Shown here piece after piece: positions 17,750 to 29,534 of a stretch of 64,000 bases of DNA. Under the pieces are notes generated by a model, which saw nothing but the letters and a program-made list of their open reading frames with translations, made no database searches and was not told where the DNA came from. Position 1 is the stretch's first letter. Every line of letters starts with the position of its first letter. The stretch is from Collimonas arenae (lineage in GTDB: Bacteria; Pseudomonadota; Gammaproteobacteria; Burkholderiales; Burkholderiaceae_D): assembly GCF_001584165.1 (NCBI RefSeq), contig NZ_CP013233.1:4038620-4102619 (forward strand), read 5' to 3'. The position numbers and the translations under genes were made by a program.

Positions 17750-19486
17750 CTATGCCAGACGCGCCTTGATGAATGCCGTCATTTCGGTCAGCGGTACGGT
17801 AGTGGCTTCGGTATCACGTCGCCCCTGGTATTCCAGCTGGCCATCCTTCAAACCACGGTCGCCGATCACGACACGATGTGGCACGCCGATCAGTTCCCAG
17901 TCGGCAAACATCGCGCCCGGGCGCTCGCCGCGGTCGTCCAGGATGACGTCAACACCGGCAGCCTGGAGTTCCTCGTACAGCTTGTCGGTCTCGGCCTTGA
18001 CGGCCTCGCTGCGGTCGTAGCCCATTGGGCACAGCACCACTTCAAACGGCGCGATCGAGAGCGGCCAGATGATGCCTTTGTCGTCGAAATTCTGTTCGAT
18101 CGCCGCGCCCAGGATGCGGGTGATGCCGATCCCGTAGCAGCCCATCTGCAGCAATTGCGGCTTGCCGTTTTCGTCCAGGTAAGTGGCTTTCATTGCTTCC
18201 GAATAGGCGGTGCCCAACTGGAACACGTGGCCGACTTCGATGCCGCGCTGAATCGCCAGCACACCCTTGCCGTCCGGCGAAGGATCGCCCTCGACCACAT
18301 TACGGATGTCAAATACCAGCGGTTCCGGCAAGTCCCGGCCCCAGTTGACGCCGGTGTAGTGGAAATCCACTTCGTTGGCGCCGACGACGAAATCATGCAT
18401 ATTGGCGACCGTGACATCGGCCACCACCTTGACTGGCTTCTTGGTATTGAGCGGCCCCAGATAACCAGGCGGCGTGCCGAAATACTCGACGATTTCCTGC
18501 TCGGTAGCGAAGCGATAGCCCTCCAGACCAGGCACCTTGTTGGCCTTGATTTCATTCAGCTCATGGTCACCGCGCAACATCAGCAGCCAGACTTCCTTGC
18601 TCGCCGGCTCCTTGTCGGATGCCTCTTTCTCGACCGTCAGGACGATCGACTTGATGGTCCGCGCCAGCGGCAATTGCAGCAACTCGGCAACCGCTTCGCA
18701 TTTGGCCTTGCCCGGCGTCGGCGTCTTGACCAGCGCTTCGCTCGCCACAGCGCGGGTCGGATTCAATGGCAGCGATTCCGCCGCTTCCATATTCGCCGCG
18801 TATTCGGATGTTGGGCAATACACGATGGCGTCTTCGCCGGTAGCCGCGATCACATGGAATTCATGCGAGCCGGTACCGCCGATGGCGCCGTTATCGGCTG
18901 CCACTGCACGGAATTGCAGGCCAAAGCGCTGAAAAATGCGCGTGTAAGCGTCGTACATCACTTGATAGGACTGCTTCAGGCCATCCAGGTCGCGATCGAA
19001 CGAATAGGCATCCTTCATCGTGAATTCGCGCCCGCGCATCAGGCCGAAACGCGGACGGCGCTCGTCGCGGAATTTAGTCTGGATATGGTAAAAATTCACC
19101 GGCAGCTTGCGATAGGAACGCAATTCGGTGCGGGCGATGTCAGTAATCACTTCTTCCGAAGTCGGCTGGATAATGAAATCGCGGCCGTGGCGATCCTTGA
19201 CGCGCATCAGTTCGGCGCCATACTTCTGCCAGCGCCCGGTTTCCTGCCACAGTTCGGCCGGCTGCACTACCGGCATCAGCAACTCAACCGCGCCAGAGCG
19301 GTTCATCTCTTCGCGCACGATGTTCTCGACCTTGCGGATCACACGCAAGCCGATCGGCATGTAAGTATAGATACCCGAACCCAGGCGTTTGATCATGCCG
19401 GCACGCATCATCAGTTTGTGGCTGACGATTTCAGCGTCGGATGGAGCTTCTTTGAGCGTGGAAATAAAAAAACGGGAGGCGCGCAT
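17750..19486 (-). CDS. proS: Prolyl-tRNA synthetase
   Basis: This class II aminoacyl-tRNA synthetase charges tRNA-Pro. At 578 residues it is the bacterial form, with an editing (INS) domain inserted between motifs 2 and 3 (about 220-390). N-terminal residues [15 protein letters not shown] and motif 2 ([19 protein letters not shown]) are typical; the class II motif 3 is in [16 protein letters not shown]. It is complete with no frameshift. It is divergent from rppH across a 345-bp gap. Confidence 0.95.
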   Translation of the reverse strand: MRASRFFISTLKEAPSDAEIVSHKLMMRAGMIKRLGSGIYTYMPIGLRVIRKVENIVREEMNRSGAVELLMPVVQPAELWQETGRWQKYGAELMRVKDRHGRDFIIQPTSEEVITDIARTELRSYRKLPVNFYHIQTKFRDERRPRFGLMRGREFTMKDAYSFDRDLDGLKQSYQVMYDAYTRIFQRFGLQFRAVAADNGAIGGTGSHEFHVIAATGEDAIVYCPTSEYAANMEAAESLPLNPTRAVASEALVKTPTPGKAKCEAVAELLQLPLARTIKSIVLTVEKEASDKEPASKEVWLLMLRGDHELNEIKANKVPGLEGYRFATEQEIVEYFGTPPGYLGPLNTKKPVKVVADVTVANMHDFVVGANEVDFHYTGVNWGRDLPEPLVFDIRNVVEGDPSPDGKGVLAIQRGIEVGHVFQLGTAYSEAMKATYLDENGKPQLLQMGCYGIGITRILGAAIEQNFDDKGIIWPLSIAPFEVVLCPMGYDRSEAVKAETDKLYEELQAAGVDVILDDRGERPGAMFADWELIGVPHRVVIGDRGLKDGQLEYQGRRDTEATTVPLTEMTAFIKARLA

Positions 19487-19831
19487 AACGATGAATTCTT
19501 TTTAAAAAGAGAGGGTTATAATCAACTCAATTTTAAAGGATTAGCTGGCTGATGCGCCCACTCTTTGCACAATTGATTGATGTTCTGGCCATTATCACTA
19601 CCGGCCGGGGCTAATTGCGTATCTAATTAATGAAGGACAGCGGAATTCGCCGGGCTTCTATGGCTGATGACCCCTGTGCTGGAGTTGATAAGTTTGTTGG
19701 AAAGATGGAGCAACTTGCCGCGAGGCTTGCCTGGCGGTTCATGGGCTCCATTCTGCAACGGCGAAGATTTCGCAATAATTGATATTTTGGCATGAGGACC
19801 GTCCGGCCGCAGAAAGTTTTGAGGTAACAAC
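19487..19831. promoter_or_regulatory. Divergent region between proS and rppH
   Basis: No gene is recognisable. A -10-like TATAAC on the minus strand (about 19513-19518) may serve proS. On the plus side only the GAGGT ribosome binding site of rppH at 19821-19825 is clear. Confidence 0.3.
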
Positions 19832-20407
19832 ATGCTTGACCGTGAAGGCTTTCGCCCGAACGTCGGCATTATCTTGCTCAATACCCAGAATGAAGTCTGG
19901 TGGGGCAAGCGCGTGCGTGAACACTCGTGGCAATTTCCACAGGGCGGCATCAAATATGGTGAAACGCCGGAGCAGGCCATGTTTCGCGAGCTCGAAGAAG
20001 AAATCGGGCTAAAAGCGGAACATGTCAAGATCATCGGCCGCACTCGCGACTGGCTGCGCTATGAGGTGCCCGATCATTTCATCAAGCGCGACGTGCGTGG
20101 CCATTATCGCGGCCAGAAACAGATCTGGTTTTTGCTGCGCATGGTAGGCCGCGATTGCGATGTCAATCTGCGCCTGACTGAACATCCTGAGTTCGATGCA
20201 TGGCGCTGGCATGACTATTGGGTGCCGCTCGACGTCGTGATCGAATTCAAGCGTGATGTGTACCAGCGCGCATTGCAGGAATTGTCGCGTTTCCTGACCC
20301 GGCCGGCGCAAGCCACCCCGCATCATGCCCGTCATTTGCGCACTGGCCACGGGCCGCGTGCATCAAACCCACCCAATCCGGCCAATGCCGATCCCGAAAA
20401 AAAGTGA
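19832..20407 (+). CDS. rppH: RNA pyrophosphohydrolase RppH (Nudix)
   Basis: RppH removes pyrophosphate from 5'-triphosphate RNA ends and so starts mRNA decay. The start [17 protein letters not shown], preceded by GAGGT, is the family N-terminus. The Nudix box runs [14 protein letters not shown] followed by RELEEEIGL. The 191-residue protein carries a Pro/His-rich C-terminal tail after residue 160, common in Burkholderiales. The CNP1-like gene follows within a few bases. Confidence 0.95.
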   Translation: MLDREGFRPNVGIILLNTQNEVWWGKRVREHSWQFPQGGIKYGETPEQAMFRELEEEIGLKAEHVKIIGRTRDWLRYEVPDHFIKRDVRGHYRGQKQIWFLLRMVGRDCDVNLRLTEHPEFDAWRWHDYWVPLDVVIEFKRDVYQRALQELSRFLTRPAQATPHHARHLRTGHGPRASNPPNPANADPEKK

Positions 20408-20415
20408 GTGTTTCC

Positions 20416-21023
20416 ATGGCTTTTGATTTTGCTTTCCGCATTCCCTGCACTACCAGGAAAATATCGCAGCTCTTGGCAGCCAGTCTGATGTTGCTGGGTC
20501 CTGCGGCGCAGGTGCATGCCGCCAGCGATCCGTTCTATCCAAGCGCTGTGTCGACGCCTGGTTCCGGCTTGTCCGATGAAGATTTCGACGACGACGGCAA
20601 ATCCTGGCAGGAAGTCAAAACCGAAATCCCGCCGGCGCCACAGGCGGCTAACCTGGTGTCGTTCTACGTCAGCCCGACTGCCACCATGAATTTCTTCATC
20701 GATCTCAGTTCGATTACGGCCGGCGCCGATGGCGTGGTCCGCTATACCATGGTGAGCAAGAGTCAGGCCGGCGCTGAAAATATCAGCTATGAAGGCATCC
20801 GCTGCCAGACTTATGAAAACAAGCTGTATGCGTTCGGCCAGAAGGACGGCAGCTGGTCGCGGGCGCGTTTGAGCGGCTGGAAACAGATCAGTGAATCATC
20901 CGGCAACCGGCAGCACGCGGCGCTCGCAAAGACTATCTGTGCCAGGATGGCATGATCGCCGGCAAAGTCGACGAAATACGCGGCAGGATTCGCAACAATC
21001 GTCCGATCAAGCCAGGCAGCTGA
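20416..21023 (+). CDS. CNP1-like family exported protein (apparent frameshift near C-terminus)
   Basis: The chosen start is ATG 20416, 8 bp after the rppH stop. The product has a signal peptide (LLAASLMLLGPAAQVHA), an acidic stretch (SDEDFDDDGKSWQEVK) and a CNP1-like domain with FYVSPTATMNFFIDLSS and ISYEGIRCQTYE. At about 20928-20932 the frame shifts. One extra base (AAGGAC for AAGAC) restores AKDYLCQDGMIAGKVDEIRG and a stop at 21023, giving 202 residues. Function is unknown; the family is widespread in Neisseria and Burkholderiales. Confidence 0.75.
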
Positions 21024-21047
21024 TCATCCCGCCCTTTACCCCAAATG

Positions 21048-21079
21048 AAAACGGCTCCTGCATGATGCGGAGCCGTTTT
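21048..21079. terminator. Bidirectional terminator between the CNP1 gene and proB
   Basis: An 11-bp stem AAAACGGCTCC (21048-21058) / GGAGCCGTTTT (21069-21079) is followed by more T residues. It lies between convergent genes. Confidence 0.85.
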
Positions 21080-21121
21080 TTGTTTTCAGGGCAAACACTT
21101 GCGCCCAGCCCAAGTTCGGGA

Positions 21122-22240
21122 TTACAGCAGGACCATGTTATCGCGATGAATCAGCTCCGATTCCTCGACAAAACCCAGGATAGACTGGATTTCAGAGGAT
21201 GGGTGACGCATGATGCGGCGTGCTTCGGAACTGGTGTAGTTGCTGATGCCACGCGCTATCGCACGGCCATCGATATCGGTGCAGGTGATGACGTCGCCGC
21301 GGCCGAATTCGCCCGACACGCTGGTGACGCCGATCGGCAACAGGGATTTCCCTTCGTGACTCAGCTTTTGCACTGCGCCGGCGTCAAGGACTACCTTGCC
21401 GGCGGTTTTCAGATGATCCGCCATCCATTGCTTTCGTGCGGTAAGCTGCGCGGTTTGCGCGGTCAATTGCGTACCGATTGCTTCGCCGCCGGCCAGGCGA
21501 GTCAATACGGCATCTTCCCGCCCCCATGCAATCACCGTATGTGCGCCTGACGTTGCGGCACGCTTGGCGGCCAGTATCTTGGTAATCATGCCGCCACGGC
21601 CGATGCTGGTGCCGGCGTCGCCTGCCATCACTTCCAACGCCGGGTCACCGGCCTTCGCTTCGTGCACGAACTCGGCCTCGGGAACCTTGCGCGGATCGGC
21701 GGTGTACAGGCCTTTCTGGTCGGTCAGGATGATCAGCGCATCGCCTTCGATCAGGTTGGCGACCAGCGCGCCCAGCGTATCGTTGTCGCCGAACTTGATT
21801 TCATCGGTGACCACGGTGTCATTCTCATTGATGATCGGCACCACGCCAAAACGCAGCAGCGTAAACAATGTTGATCGAGCATTCAGGTAGCGTTCGCGAT
21901 CAGCCAAGTCGGCATGTGTCAGCAAAACTTGGGCGGTGCGCAGATTGTGGGCGCGGAAACTGGTTTCGTAGATTTGCGCCAATCCCATTTGGCCCACAGC
22001 GGCGCAGGCCTGCAATTCGTCGATGCTGGTTGGACGCTTGTCGAACCCGAGCCGCTGCATACCCTCGGCCACGGCGCCGGAACTGACCAGCACGACTTCC
22101 TTGCCCATCGCCCGCAATTCGGCAATTTGCGTCGCCCATTTGGCAATGGCGCCTGCATCGAGACCTTTGCCATCGTTGGTCACCAGGGAAGATCCAACTT
22201 TGATGATGATGCGCTTGGCGTTCTGAATGACGGAATTCAT
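21122..22240 (-). CDS. proB: Glutamate 5-kinase ProB
   Basis: ProB phosphorylates glutamate in the first step of proline synthesis. The 372-residue protein has an amino-acid kinase domain ([43 protein letters not shown]) and a C-terminal PUA domain from about 280. It is complete. It lies 124 bp downstream of obgE and may be co-transcribed with it. Confidence 0.95.
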   Translation of the reverse strand: MNSVIQNAKRIIIKVGSSLVTNDGKGLDAGAIAKWATQIAELRAMGKEVVLVSSGAVAEGMQRLGFDKRPTSIDELQACAAVGQMGLAQIYETSFRAHNLRTAQVLLTHADLADRERYLNARSTLFTLLRFGVVPIINENDTVVTDEIKFGDNDTLGALVANLIEGDALIILTDQKGLYTADPRKVPEAEFVHEAKAGDPALEVMAGDAGTSIGRGGMITKILAAKRAATSGAHTVIAWGREDAVLTRLAGGEAIGTQLTAQTAQLTARKQWMADHLKTAGKVVLDAGAVQKLSHEGKSLLPIGVTSVSGEFGRGDVITCTDIDGRAIARGISNYTSSEARRIMRHPSSEIQSILGFVEESELIHRDNMVLL

Positions 22241-22364
22241 AGTTATCTATCGCGGCCGCGGCGACGGCTCATGCAAGACTAGGTGGGAGGCAAGGATAAG
22301 GCCGATGTCGGCGCGCGGCAACCAGTGTGTATCGCCGCTGCGACATCGGTCTTTGGATACTTGT

Positions 22365-23483
<1,119 letters not shown>

Positions 23484-23681
23484 CTAATGAGGTTGGAGGT
23501 TAAATTCTTATTGAAATGCACAGGTAACTTTACCGATTTTTGTGCATTGTTGCAGCGAAGACGCTGGCCGACATTGCAATTGCAACAACCCTGCCAGATG
23601 CAATCCGCTGCCGCGATATGTCACATACGTCACTCGCCGCGCGTTCCTTGCTGTTTGAGCAGTGTTTTACGACCAGAAACT

Positions 23682-23710
23682 AAAAAGGCTCTACCAGCGG
23701 CAGAGCCTTT
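23682..23710 (-). terminator. Terminator of rplU-rpmA
   Basis: On the minus strand AAAGGCTCT (23702-23710) pairs with AGAGCCTTT (23684-23692), and the run continues into TTTTTA. It separates rpmA from obgE, so obgE expression needs read-through or its own promoter in 23475-23680. Confidence 0.75.
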
Positions 23711-23757
23711 CGCAGCAAGGCCAGCGGCCCTGCTTTTGTCGACGCTTAGGGTATTGC

Positions 23758-24014
23758 TTAAGCTGCTACGACAGTAACGTAGTTGCGCTGGGTAGCGCCT
23801 TGGTTACGAATTGTACTTTGCCGTCGATCAGTGCGAACAGGGTGTGATCCTTGCCCATGCCAACATTTTCGCCTGGATGCGTCTTAGTGCCGCGTTGACG
23901 AATGATGATGCCGCCAGCGTTGATCGCTTGGCCACCGTAGACCTTGACGCCAAGTCGCTTTGACTCTGAGTCACGGCCGTTGCGCGTAGTGCCGCCGCCT
24001 TTTTTATGTGCCAT
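23758..24014 (-). CDS. rpmA: 50S ribosomal protein L27 (apparent frameshift near C-terminus)
   Basis: L27 reaches into the peptidyl transferase centre. The N-terminus [16 protein letters not shown] is exact for the family. The open frame ends early as an 82-residue product with a non-family tail. One extra G at 23798-23799 (AAGGGC for AAGGC) restores [14 protein letters not shown] and a stop at 23758, giving 85 residues, the normal length. The gene is highly conserved, so a sequencing error is most likely. Confidence 0.93.
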
Positions 24015-24052
24015 TTAAAACTCCTGGTATCTAGTTAAGTCAATCGACACTA

Positions 24053-24364
24053 TTAAGCGTTGATCGAAACGATTTGAATTTCGGTGTAATTTTGACGATG
24101 GCCTTGATGCTTCTGATAATGCTTACGACGACGCATTTTGAAGATCTTGACTTTATCGTGGCGACCTTGCGCCAATACCTTAACCGACACCGTTGCACCT
24201 TCGACCAGCGGTGCACCAAACTTAATGGTGTCACCAGCGCCAACTGCGAGCACTTGATCAATAGTGAGTTCGGTGCCAATGTCTGCAGGTATCTGTTCTA
24301 TTTTGAGTTTTTCGCCGGCAACAATCTTATATTGTTTGCCACCGGTTTTTATGACCGCGTACAT
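24053..24364 (-). CDS. rplU: 50S ribosomal protein L21
   Basis: The 103-residue protein starts [18 protein letters not shown] (ATG 24364, preferred over an in-frame ATG four codons upstream because the family begins here). It ends [16 protein letters not shown]. It is the first gene of rplU-rpmA, with a strong promoter about 120 bp upstream. Confidence 0.95.
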   Translation of the reverse strand: MYAVIKTGGKQYKIVAGEKLKIEQIPADIGTELTIDQVLAVGAGDTIKFGAPLVEGATVSVKVLAQGRHDKVKIFKMRRRKHYQKHQGHRQNYTEIQIVSINA

Positions 24365-24486
24365 ATGAAACCTCATCGAAATGATTGAAGACTATTAAAA
24401 AAATTTCTGTCCTTAACCGCCATCAACAAACAAACTTCAGCAATGAACAAACGCTAAATTGCTGGGCGGAATCGGGAGAACCTGAG

Positions 24487-24515
24487 ATTGTACATGGACT
24501 CGGCACTTTCGTCAA
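24487..24515 (-). promoter_or_regulatory. Predicted sigma-70 promoter of rplU-rpmA
   Basis: On the minus strand TTGACG (24510-24515) is followed after exactly 17 bp by TACAAT (24487-24492). It lies between the divergent rplU and grxD genes. Confidence 0.7.
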
Positions 24516-24675
24516 AATCTCTTGACAAGTGCGAATTACGCCACACTTTTACGCTGCCACTCGGCAACTGTCGACAAACATTGTCATTCAGACACTTACC
24601 AAGCAGAGTCTGTCCAGCAGCAGAAGCGTCTTTTTCATATAATGGCGGTATTCTGAAACTTTTTAAGGTATTGCC

Positions 24676-24987
24676 ATGAGCGATGTACAAGCGTGGATCA
24701 AGGAAACCGTGACCAGCAACCCGGTCGTGCTGTTCATGAAGGGAACCGCGCAATTTCCACAATGCGGCTTTTCCGGCCGCGCCATCCAGTTGTTGAAAAC
24801 CAGCGGCGCTGAAAACATCGTCACCATCAATGTGCTGGAAGACCCGGTCGTGCGCCAAGGCATCAAGGATTACTCCAACTGGCCTACCATCCCGCAACTC
24901 TACGTCAAAGGCGAATTCGTCGGCGGCTCTGACATCATGAATGAGATGTTCGAATCCGGCGAACTGCAAACCTTGTTGAAGGGCTGA
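24676..24987 (+). CDS. grxD: Monothiol glutaredoxin Grx4
   Basis: The 103-residue protein has the CGFS active site (Cys30 in [10 protein letters not shown]) and the glutathione-binding [23 protein letters not shown] glutaredoxins carry and transfer iron-sulfur clusters, often with BolA. It is followed 8 bp later by ubiX on the same strand. Confidence 0.95.
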   Translation: MSDVQAWIKETVTSNPVVLFMKGTAQFPQCGFSGRAIQLLKTSGAENIVTINVLEDPVVRQGIKDYSNWPTIPQLYVKGEFVGGSDIMNEMFESGELQTLLKG

Positions 24988-24995
24988 GACCGCCA

Positions 24996-25610
24996 GTGGT
25001 CTCTTCCAGCCGCCAGCCAGCCGACGTCGGCCAACCGCCGCGCCGCCTGATTGTCGGCATCACCGGCGCCACCGGCGTCATCTATGGCGTGCGGCTGCTG
25101 CAGCTGCTGCGCGACCTTCCCGGTGTCGAAACCCATCTGATGATTTCCGACGCCGGCGTCCTGAATCTGCATCAAGAGCTAGACATGCGCCGCAAGCAGG
25201 TAGAAGCACTGGCGCATGTGGTACACAACGTGCGCGATGTCGGCGCCGCCATCGCCAGCGGCTCGTTCCAATCGGAGGGCATGATCATTGCGCCCTGCTC
25301 GATGAAAACCCTGGCTTCGGTCGCCAACGGCCTGTCCGACAACCTGATCGCGCGTGCCGCCGACGTGGTCCTGAAAGAACGCCGACGGCTGGTGCTGATG
25401 GTGCGCGAAACGCCGTTCAACCTGGCGCATCTGCGCAACATGACCAGCGTCACCGAAATGGGCGGCATCATCTTCCCGCCGCTGCCCGGCTTTTACCATC
25501 GCCCGCAAAGCATCGCCGAGATGGTAGATCACACACTGGGGCGCGTGCTGGATCTGTTCGCCATCCAGCACACGCTAACGCCGCGCTGGCAAGGCATGAA
25601 AGCCGATTAA
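24996..25610 (+). CDS. ubiX: Flavin prenyltransferase UbiX
   Basis: UbiX makes the prenylated FMN cofactor of the UbiD decarboxylase in ubiquinone synthesis. The 204-residue protein starts at GTG 24996. It has GITGATGVIYGVRLL for FMN binding, the conserved APCSMKTLASVANGLSDNL and the ETPFNLAHLRNM motif. No ubiD is in the window. A bidirectional terminator follows. Confidence 0.93.
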   Translation: MVSSSRQPADVGQPPRRLIVGITGATGVIYGVRLLQLLRDLPGVETHLMISDAGVLNLHQELDMRRKQVEALAHVVHNVRDVGAAIASGSFQSEGMIIAPCSMKTLASVANGLSDNLIARAADVVLKERRRLVLMVRETPFNLAHLRNMTSVTEMGGIIFPPLPGFYHRPQSIAEMVDHTLGRVLDLFAIQHTLTPRWQGMKAD

Positions 25611-25619
25611 ATATTAAAA

Positions 25620-25645
25620 AGGGCCGGACAAACTGCTCCGGCCCT
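25620..25645. terminator. Bidirectional terminator after ubiX and the M61 peptidase
   Basis: AGGGCCGGA (25620-25628) pairs perfectly with TCCGGCCCT (25637-25645), with an A-run on the left. It separates convergent genes. Confidence 0.75.
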
Positions 25646-25684
25646 ACTTGTTGCATCAACTTCTTCAATCCATTCCGGTAACGA

Positions 25685-27538
25685 TCAGCGTGCGCTACGC
25701 CCGCTCAACCACGCGCTACGCATGGCCGCACCAACGGCCGGCTTGAGTTCCGCATCCATGGCAATCTGTGGCGCAGCATCTGCCAGCAGGCGGACGCTAA
25801 ACGTCAGCAGCTCATCGCGCCGGAAGGCGTGGATCGTCACACTGTCGCCGACCCGGTAACGAGCCAGCAGCGTATCGAGGTTATTCGACACCCGTATGCC
25901 TTCGAGTGCGACCAGCACATCGCCGGCCGACAAGCCGGCGCGATGCGCAGCGCCACCTTCGTATACGTTCGCCAACCTGCAATCGCCGCCACTTTGCGCA
26001 GTACGCACACTCAGCGAAGGCTTGCCCGGCTTGCGTCGGTCGGTCAGCACGATGCCCGTCGGTGCCAGCAACTTGGCCAGCGGCAGATCATCAGTAGCGC
26101 GCACATAACGATCAAAGAAACGCTTCAGCTTGAGCCCGGTGACTTCATCGAACAAGGCCTCTACCGCAGCTTCGCTAACGCCGCGTCCGCTCAGCGCATT
26201 ATCGGCATAGAAATCGCGGCCATATCGCTGCCACAAAGCGCGCATCACATCGTCCAGCGATTTGCGGCCCTTGGTTTCGGTGCGGATGGTCAAGTCCAGC
26301 GCCAATGCCACCAGCGAACCCTTGGTGTAATAGCTGACGATCGCATTCGGCGCGTTTTCATCCTGGCGATAATATTTGACCCAGGCATCGAAGCTAGAAT
26401 CGGCCACGCTTTGCTTGTGGCGGCCGCTGCCGAGCAGCACGCCATTGACGGTTTTTTCAATCAGCTTGAAGTACGCCGACTGGTCGATCAAGCCGCTGCG
26501 CAGCAGCATCAGGTCATCGTAGTAACTGGTGAAGCCTTCGAACAGCCACAGCAACGGCGTGTAATTTTCCACCTGCAGGTCGTACGGTGCAAACGCGGCC
26601 GGCTTGATGCGCTTGACGTTCCAGGTGTGGAAATATTCATGGCTGCACAAACCCAGGAAAGTACGGTAACCGTCGCTCATTTCCGGCTTCCCCTTGACCG
26701 GCAGATCTGCGCGCGCGCAGATCAATGCGGTCGACGCGCGATGTTCGAGTCCGCCGTAACCATCGCCGACTGCCAGCGTCAGGAATACATAGCGTTGCAT
26801 CGGCGCGCGCTTGGCGAACTTGCTACCGGCCGGTTCGAAAAAGGCGATCTGGGTTTCGCAGATCTTTTTCAGGTCCGCACTCAGACGCGCGATATCCAGA
26901 TTCGGCACGTTTCCGGTAATCGCGATCTCATGCGGGACGCCATGCGCCTTGAAGCTGGCCAGCTGGAAATTACCCATCTCGACCGGATGATCAATCAGCT
27001 CATCGTAATTGGCGGCGACATAAGTACCGAAGGAGCCGCGCTTGGCCTTCAACGTCGGCAACGCGGTGGCGATGCGCCAGGTTTCAAACGCATCACCCTG
27101 CGGACGCTGGATATCGACCACATGCGGCGCGTCTTCCTGGCCGACCACGCGCAGGAAGACGCTGGTGCCGTTGAAGAAACCGTGGGTCTGGTCCAGATGT
27201 GCAGCACGCACCGAAAGGTCCCAGGCATACACCTGGTAATGCAAGGTCAGCGGCCCTTCGCACGGTGCCGCCTGCCAGGAATGCTTGTCAAGCTTCTTGA
27301 GTGCGATCTTGCGGCCGTTCGATTCGGCGCGAATCTGCACGATGTTGCGTGCGAACTCACGGATCATGTAGCTACCGGGAATCCAGGCCGGCAGGGCCAC
27401 GGTCTGGCCGACTGCGGACGGTTCGGCGATATGCAGTGTGACGGCAAACAGATGCGCCGCCGGATCGGCCGCGATGATGCTGTACGACAGACCACGCTGG
27501 GCGGACTTGCCAATGGATTTTCCAGTATTCTTTTTCAT
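25685..27538 (-). CDS. M61 family (glycyl aminopeptidase-like) metallopeptidase with PDZ domain
   Basis: The start is ATG 27538 behind GAGGAT; an upstream in-frame start would overlap the previous gene. The 617-residue protein has an N-terminal beta domain with the family segment ALPAWIPGSYMIREFARN. The zinc motif HEYFH lies in CSHEYFHTWNVKRIKP, with a downstream Glu in LWLFEGFTSYYDDL. A PDZ domain (about 510-590) occurs near the C-terminus. No clear signal peptide is visible, so it is probably cytoplasmic. The in-vivo substrate is unknown. Its start lies directly after the DUF3429 gene, suggesting co-expression. Confidence 0.88.
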   Translation of the reverse strand: MKKNTGKSIGKSAQRGLSYSIIAADPAAHLFAVTLHIAEPSAVGQTVALPAWIPGSYMIREFARNIVQIRAESNGRKIALKKLDKHSWQAAPCEGPLTLHYQVYAWDLSVRAAHLDQTHGFFNGTSVFLRVVGQEDAPHVVDIQRPQGDAFETWRIATALPTLKAKRGSFGTYVAANYDELIDHPVEMGNFQLASFKAHGVPHEIAITGNVPNLDIARLSADLKKICETQIAFFEPAGSKFAKRAPMQRYVFLTLAVGDGYGGLEHRASTALICARADLPVKGKPEMSDGYRTFLGLCSHEYFHTWNVKRIKPAAFAPYDLQVENYTPLLWLFEGFTSYYDDLMLLRSGLIDQSAYFKLIEKTVNGVLLGSGRHKQSVADSSFDAWVKYYRQDENAPNAIVSYYTKGSLVALALDLTIRTETKGRKSLDDVMRALWQRYGRDFYADNALSGRGVSEAAVEALFDEVTGLKLKRFFDRYVRATDDLPLAKLLAPTGIVLTDRRKPGKPSLSVRTAQSGGDCRLANVYEGGAAHRAGLSAGDVLVALEGIRVSNNLDTLLARYRVGDSVTIHAFRRDELLTFSVRLLADAAPQIAMDAELKPAVGAAMRSAWLSGRSAR

Positions 27539-27539
27539 C

Positions 27540-27998
27540 TTATCCTCGCACGTTGCCGGCAATTACAGTCAGCATCAGCGCCACTACCGCGACGCAAGTC
27601 AATTTGAAGCGCAGCTCAATAAACCAGGTCGGCAGGCCGTACCAGGTAAACAGCCGCTTGTCAGCCTGATAGGCGGCGATGAAACCGGCCATCAACAGCG
27701 CAAAACCGAAGCCTCCGGCCATGGTTGAGAACCAGGCGATGATGGTTGGCACCACGCCCCAGGCCAGCGCCCGTTTGGTGTGATCGGCCGACAGGTCGGC
27801 GCGCAGCACCACTGCCCCCCAATGGATACCGCCCAGAAAGGACAGCGCGGCAATACCATAGGCCAACTGGCCGCGAATGAACTCGTGCAGCCAGTCGGGG
27901 CTAACCAGCCAGCAGGCAAGAGTCAGCAACACGAATGGGATCAATCCGGCAAAGCCAAGCAAATGAATAATACGTTTGTTCAGGAAATGTGGGTTCAT
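27540..27998 (-). CDS. DUF3429 inner-membrane protein
   Basis: The 152-residue protein has about five hydrophobic helices and the family segment ALSFLGGIHWGAVVLRAD. The start ATG 27998 is preferred over a TTG one codon upstream. It overlaps the translation signals of the downstream M61 gene. Function is unknown. Confidence 0.8.
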   Translation of the reverse strand: MNPHFLNKRIIHLLGFAGLIPFVLLTLACWLVSPDWLHEFIRGQLAYGIAALSFLGGIHWGAVVLRADLSADHTKRALAWGVVPTIIAWFSTMAGGFGFALLMAGFIAAYQADKRLFTWYGLPTWFIELRFKLTCVAVVALMLTVIAGNVRG

Positions 27999-28138
27999 CA
28001 AGAGGATGTCGATAAGCGCCGCCGGCCGCCCCCATGGCGTCGTCGCGTTGCGCGAAAAGACGATAGTGTAGCGGGATTGCTCGCTTTCGGCCTGTGCCTC
28101 GGTGACATGGCGCGCAAAAGACCGGCGGATTGATTGCT

Positions 28139-28738
28139 TCAGGCTGGCGATTGTCGTATATCGGAGACGGTATCGATATCCAGGTGAATGCCGGGATCGC
28201 CTACCACCACCTCCACCACAGGCAACGACTGCAGCAGGCCGCGTGCACCCTGATCGCCGCGCAAGGTCAGCAAGCGCGGCAGATGCCGTCGACTGAATCC
28301 GACCGGATTGCCGCGCCTGCCTTGATAGACCGGCACCGCGATGTCGGCACCGCGACGCAGTGCTAAAGCCAGTGCCGCAATGGTCGCGCTCTGCACGTAA
28401 GGCATATCACCCAATGCAATCACCCAGCCATCGGCGTCGCTGGCGTGCTGCAGTCCGCATACCAACGACGCCGCCATGCCTTCGTCAGCGTTGGCACAAT
28501 GCACATAGTCGCAATCGCCAAGTTGCGCCAACAGCTCTGGCGCCTGGTCCCGCATCACAATGCATGTCGGCAGCGCGGCAGCCAGATGGTGAGCTGCGCT
28601 TGCCAGCACCGTGTGGCCAGGCGCCGCCGGCAGCATTTGCAGCAATTTGCTAAGCGCGCCGCTCGGATCGAAGCGCCGACCGCGACCGGCGGCCAACAGC
28701 AGCCCTACTATCTGCCCGTGATATCGTTGGCCGCTCAT
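28139..28738 (-). CDS. MobA-like NTP transferase (molybdenum cofactor nucleotidyltransferase family)
   Basis: The start ATG 28738 (MSGQRYHGQ) leads straight into the nucleotide-binding signature GLLLAAGRGRRFDPSGALSKL. The Asp of IALGDMPYV is the metal-binding position of the fold, and GRRGNPVGFS is the typical substrate loop. At 199 residues it matches MocA-type enzymes that attach CMP or GMP to molybdopterin, but no molybdoenzyme gene is nearby, so the exact substrate is uncertain. Confidence 0.75.
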   Translation of the reverse strand: MSGQRYHGQIVGLLLAAGRGRRFDPSGALSKLLQMLPAAPGHTVLASAAHHLAAALPTCIVMRDQAPELLAQLGDCDYVHCANADEGMAASLVCGLQHASDADGWVIALGDMPYVQSATIAALALALRRGADIAVPVYQGRRGNPVGFSRRHLPRLLTLRGDQGARGLLQSLPVVEVVVGDPGIHLDIDTVSDIRQSPA

Positions 28739-28801
28739 GGTTGATGTTGGAGAGAAGGATGTCGGGTTGATCAATCTCGCCGGCACTGCAGCGAGTGCAA
28801 T

Positions 28802-29523
28802 CTACTTCAGAGACGTAAACTTGGCTTCCATGGCCTTGGCATCGATCCAGCCTGGCGCCCGCGTACCATCAGCAAAGATAATCGTCGGTGTACCAGTGAC
28901 ATTCAATTTCCGGCCGAGCGCCAGCACCTTGTCGTTAGGGGCCTGACATGCCGACGACGCCGCTGCCGCAGCCTTGCCGTCGACCATCAGCTCAGTCCAG
29001 GCCTTGGCCTGGTCCGCGCTGCACCAGACATTGCGTGACTTGACAGCCGAGTCTTCGGCCAGGATGTTGTACAGGAAAGTGTAGATGGTGACGTTGTCGA
29101 CTTCTTGCAACGTGGTCTTGTGCAAGCGCTTGCAGTAGCCGCAGTTCGGATCTTCAAACACCGCGATCACGCGTTTGCCATTACCTTTGACTTTTTTCAT
29201 TGCCAGGTCCAGCGGCAAATCCGAGAACTTGACCTTGTTGATATCATCGATCCGTTCACGCGTATAGTCGCGGGAAGTTTTGGCATCCATCACACGGCCG
29301 ACAAAGACGTACTTGGCGCCGGCATCGGTATAAAAAATATCATTGCCGACCGTACTTCAAATAACCCACCATAGGGCGTCTTGGTGACCGAATCTACCTT
29401 GACGCCGTCGCCCAGCTGCGGCTCTATCATTTTTTTGACCGCAGCCTCTTGCAAGGTTTCCGCGCCGGCGACCGACATCCACAAACCAAAAACGGCCACC
29501 AACAGCAAGCTTATTTTTTTCAT
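28802..29523 (-). CDS. dsbC: Thiol:disulfide isomerase DsbC (apparent frameshift)
   Basis: DsbC is a periplasmic protein that reshuffles wrong disulfides. The gene starts at ATG 29523 with a signal peptide (MKKISLLLVAVFGLWMSVAGA). A dimerisation domain ends in PYGGLFEVR. The catalytic domain has CGYC in EDPNCGYCKRLH and cis-Pro in VTGTPTIIFADG. The N- and C-terminal parts lie in different frames. One missing base at 29349-29352 (CGGGTC or CGGATC for CGGTC) rejoins them into EVR-(V/I)-GNDIFYTDAGAKYV, giving 240 residues. Confidence 0.88.
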
Positions 29524-29534
29524 CACTTTTCCAA

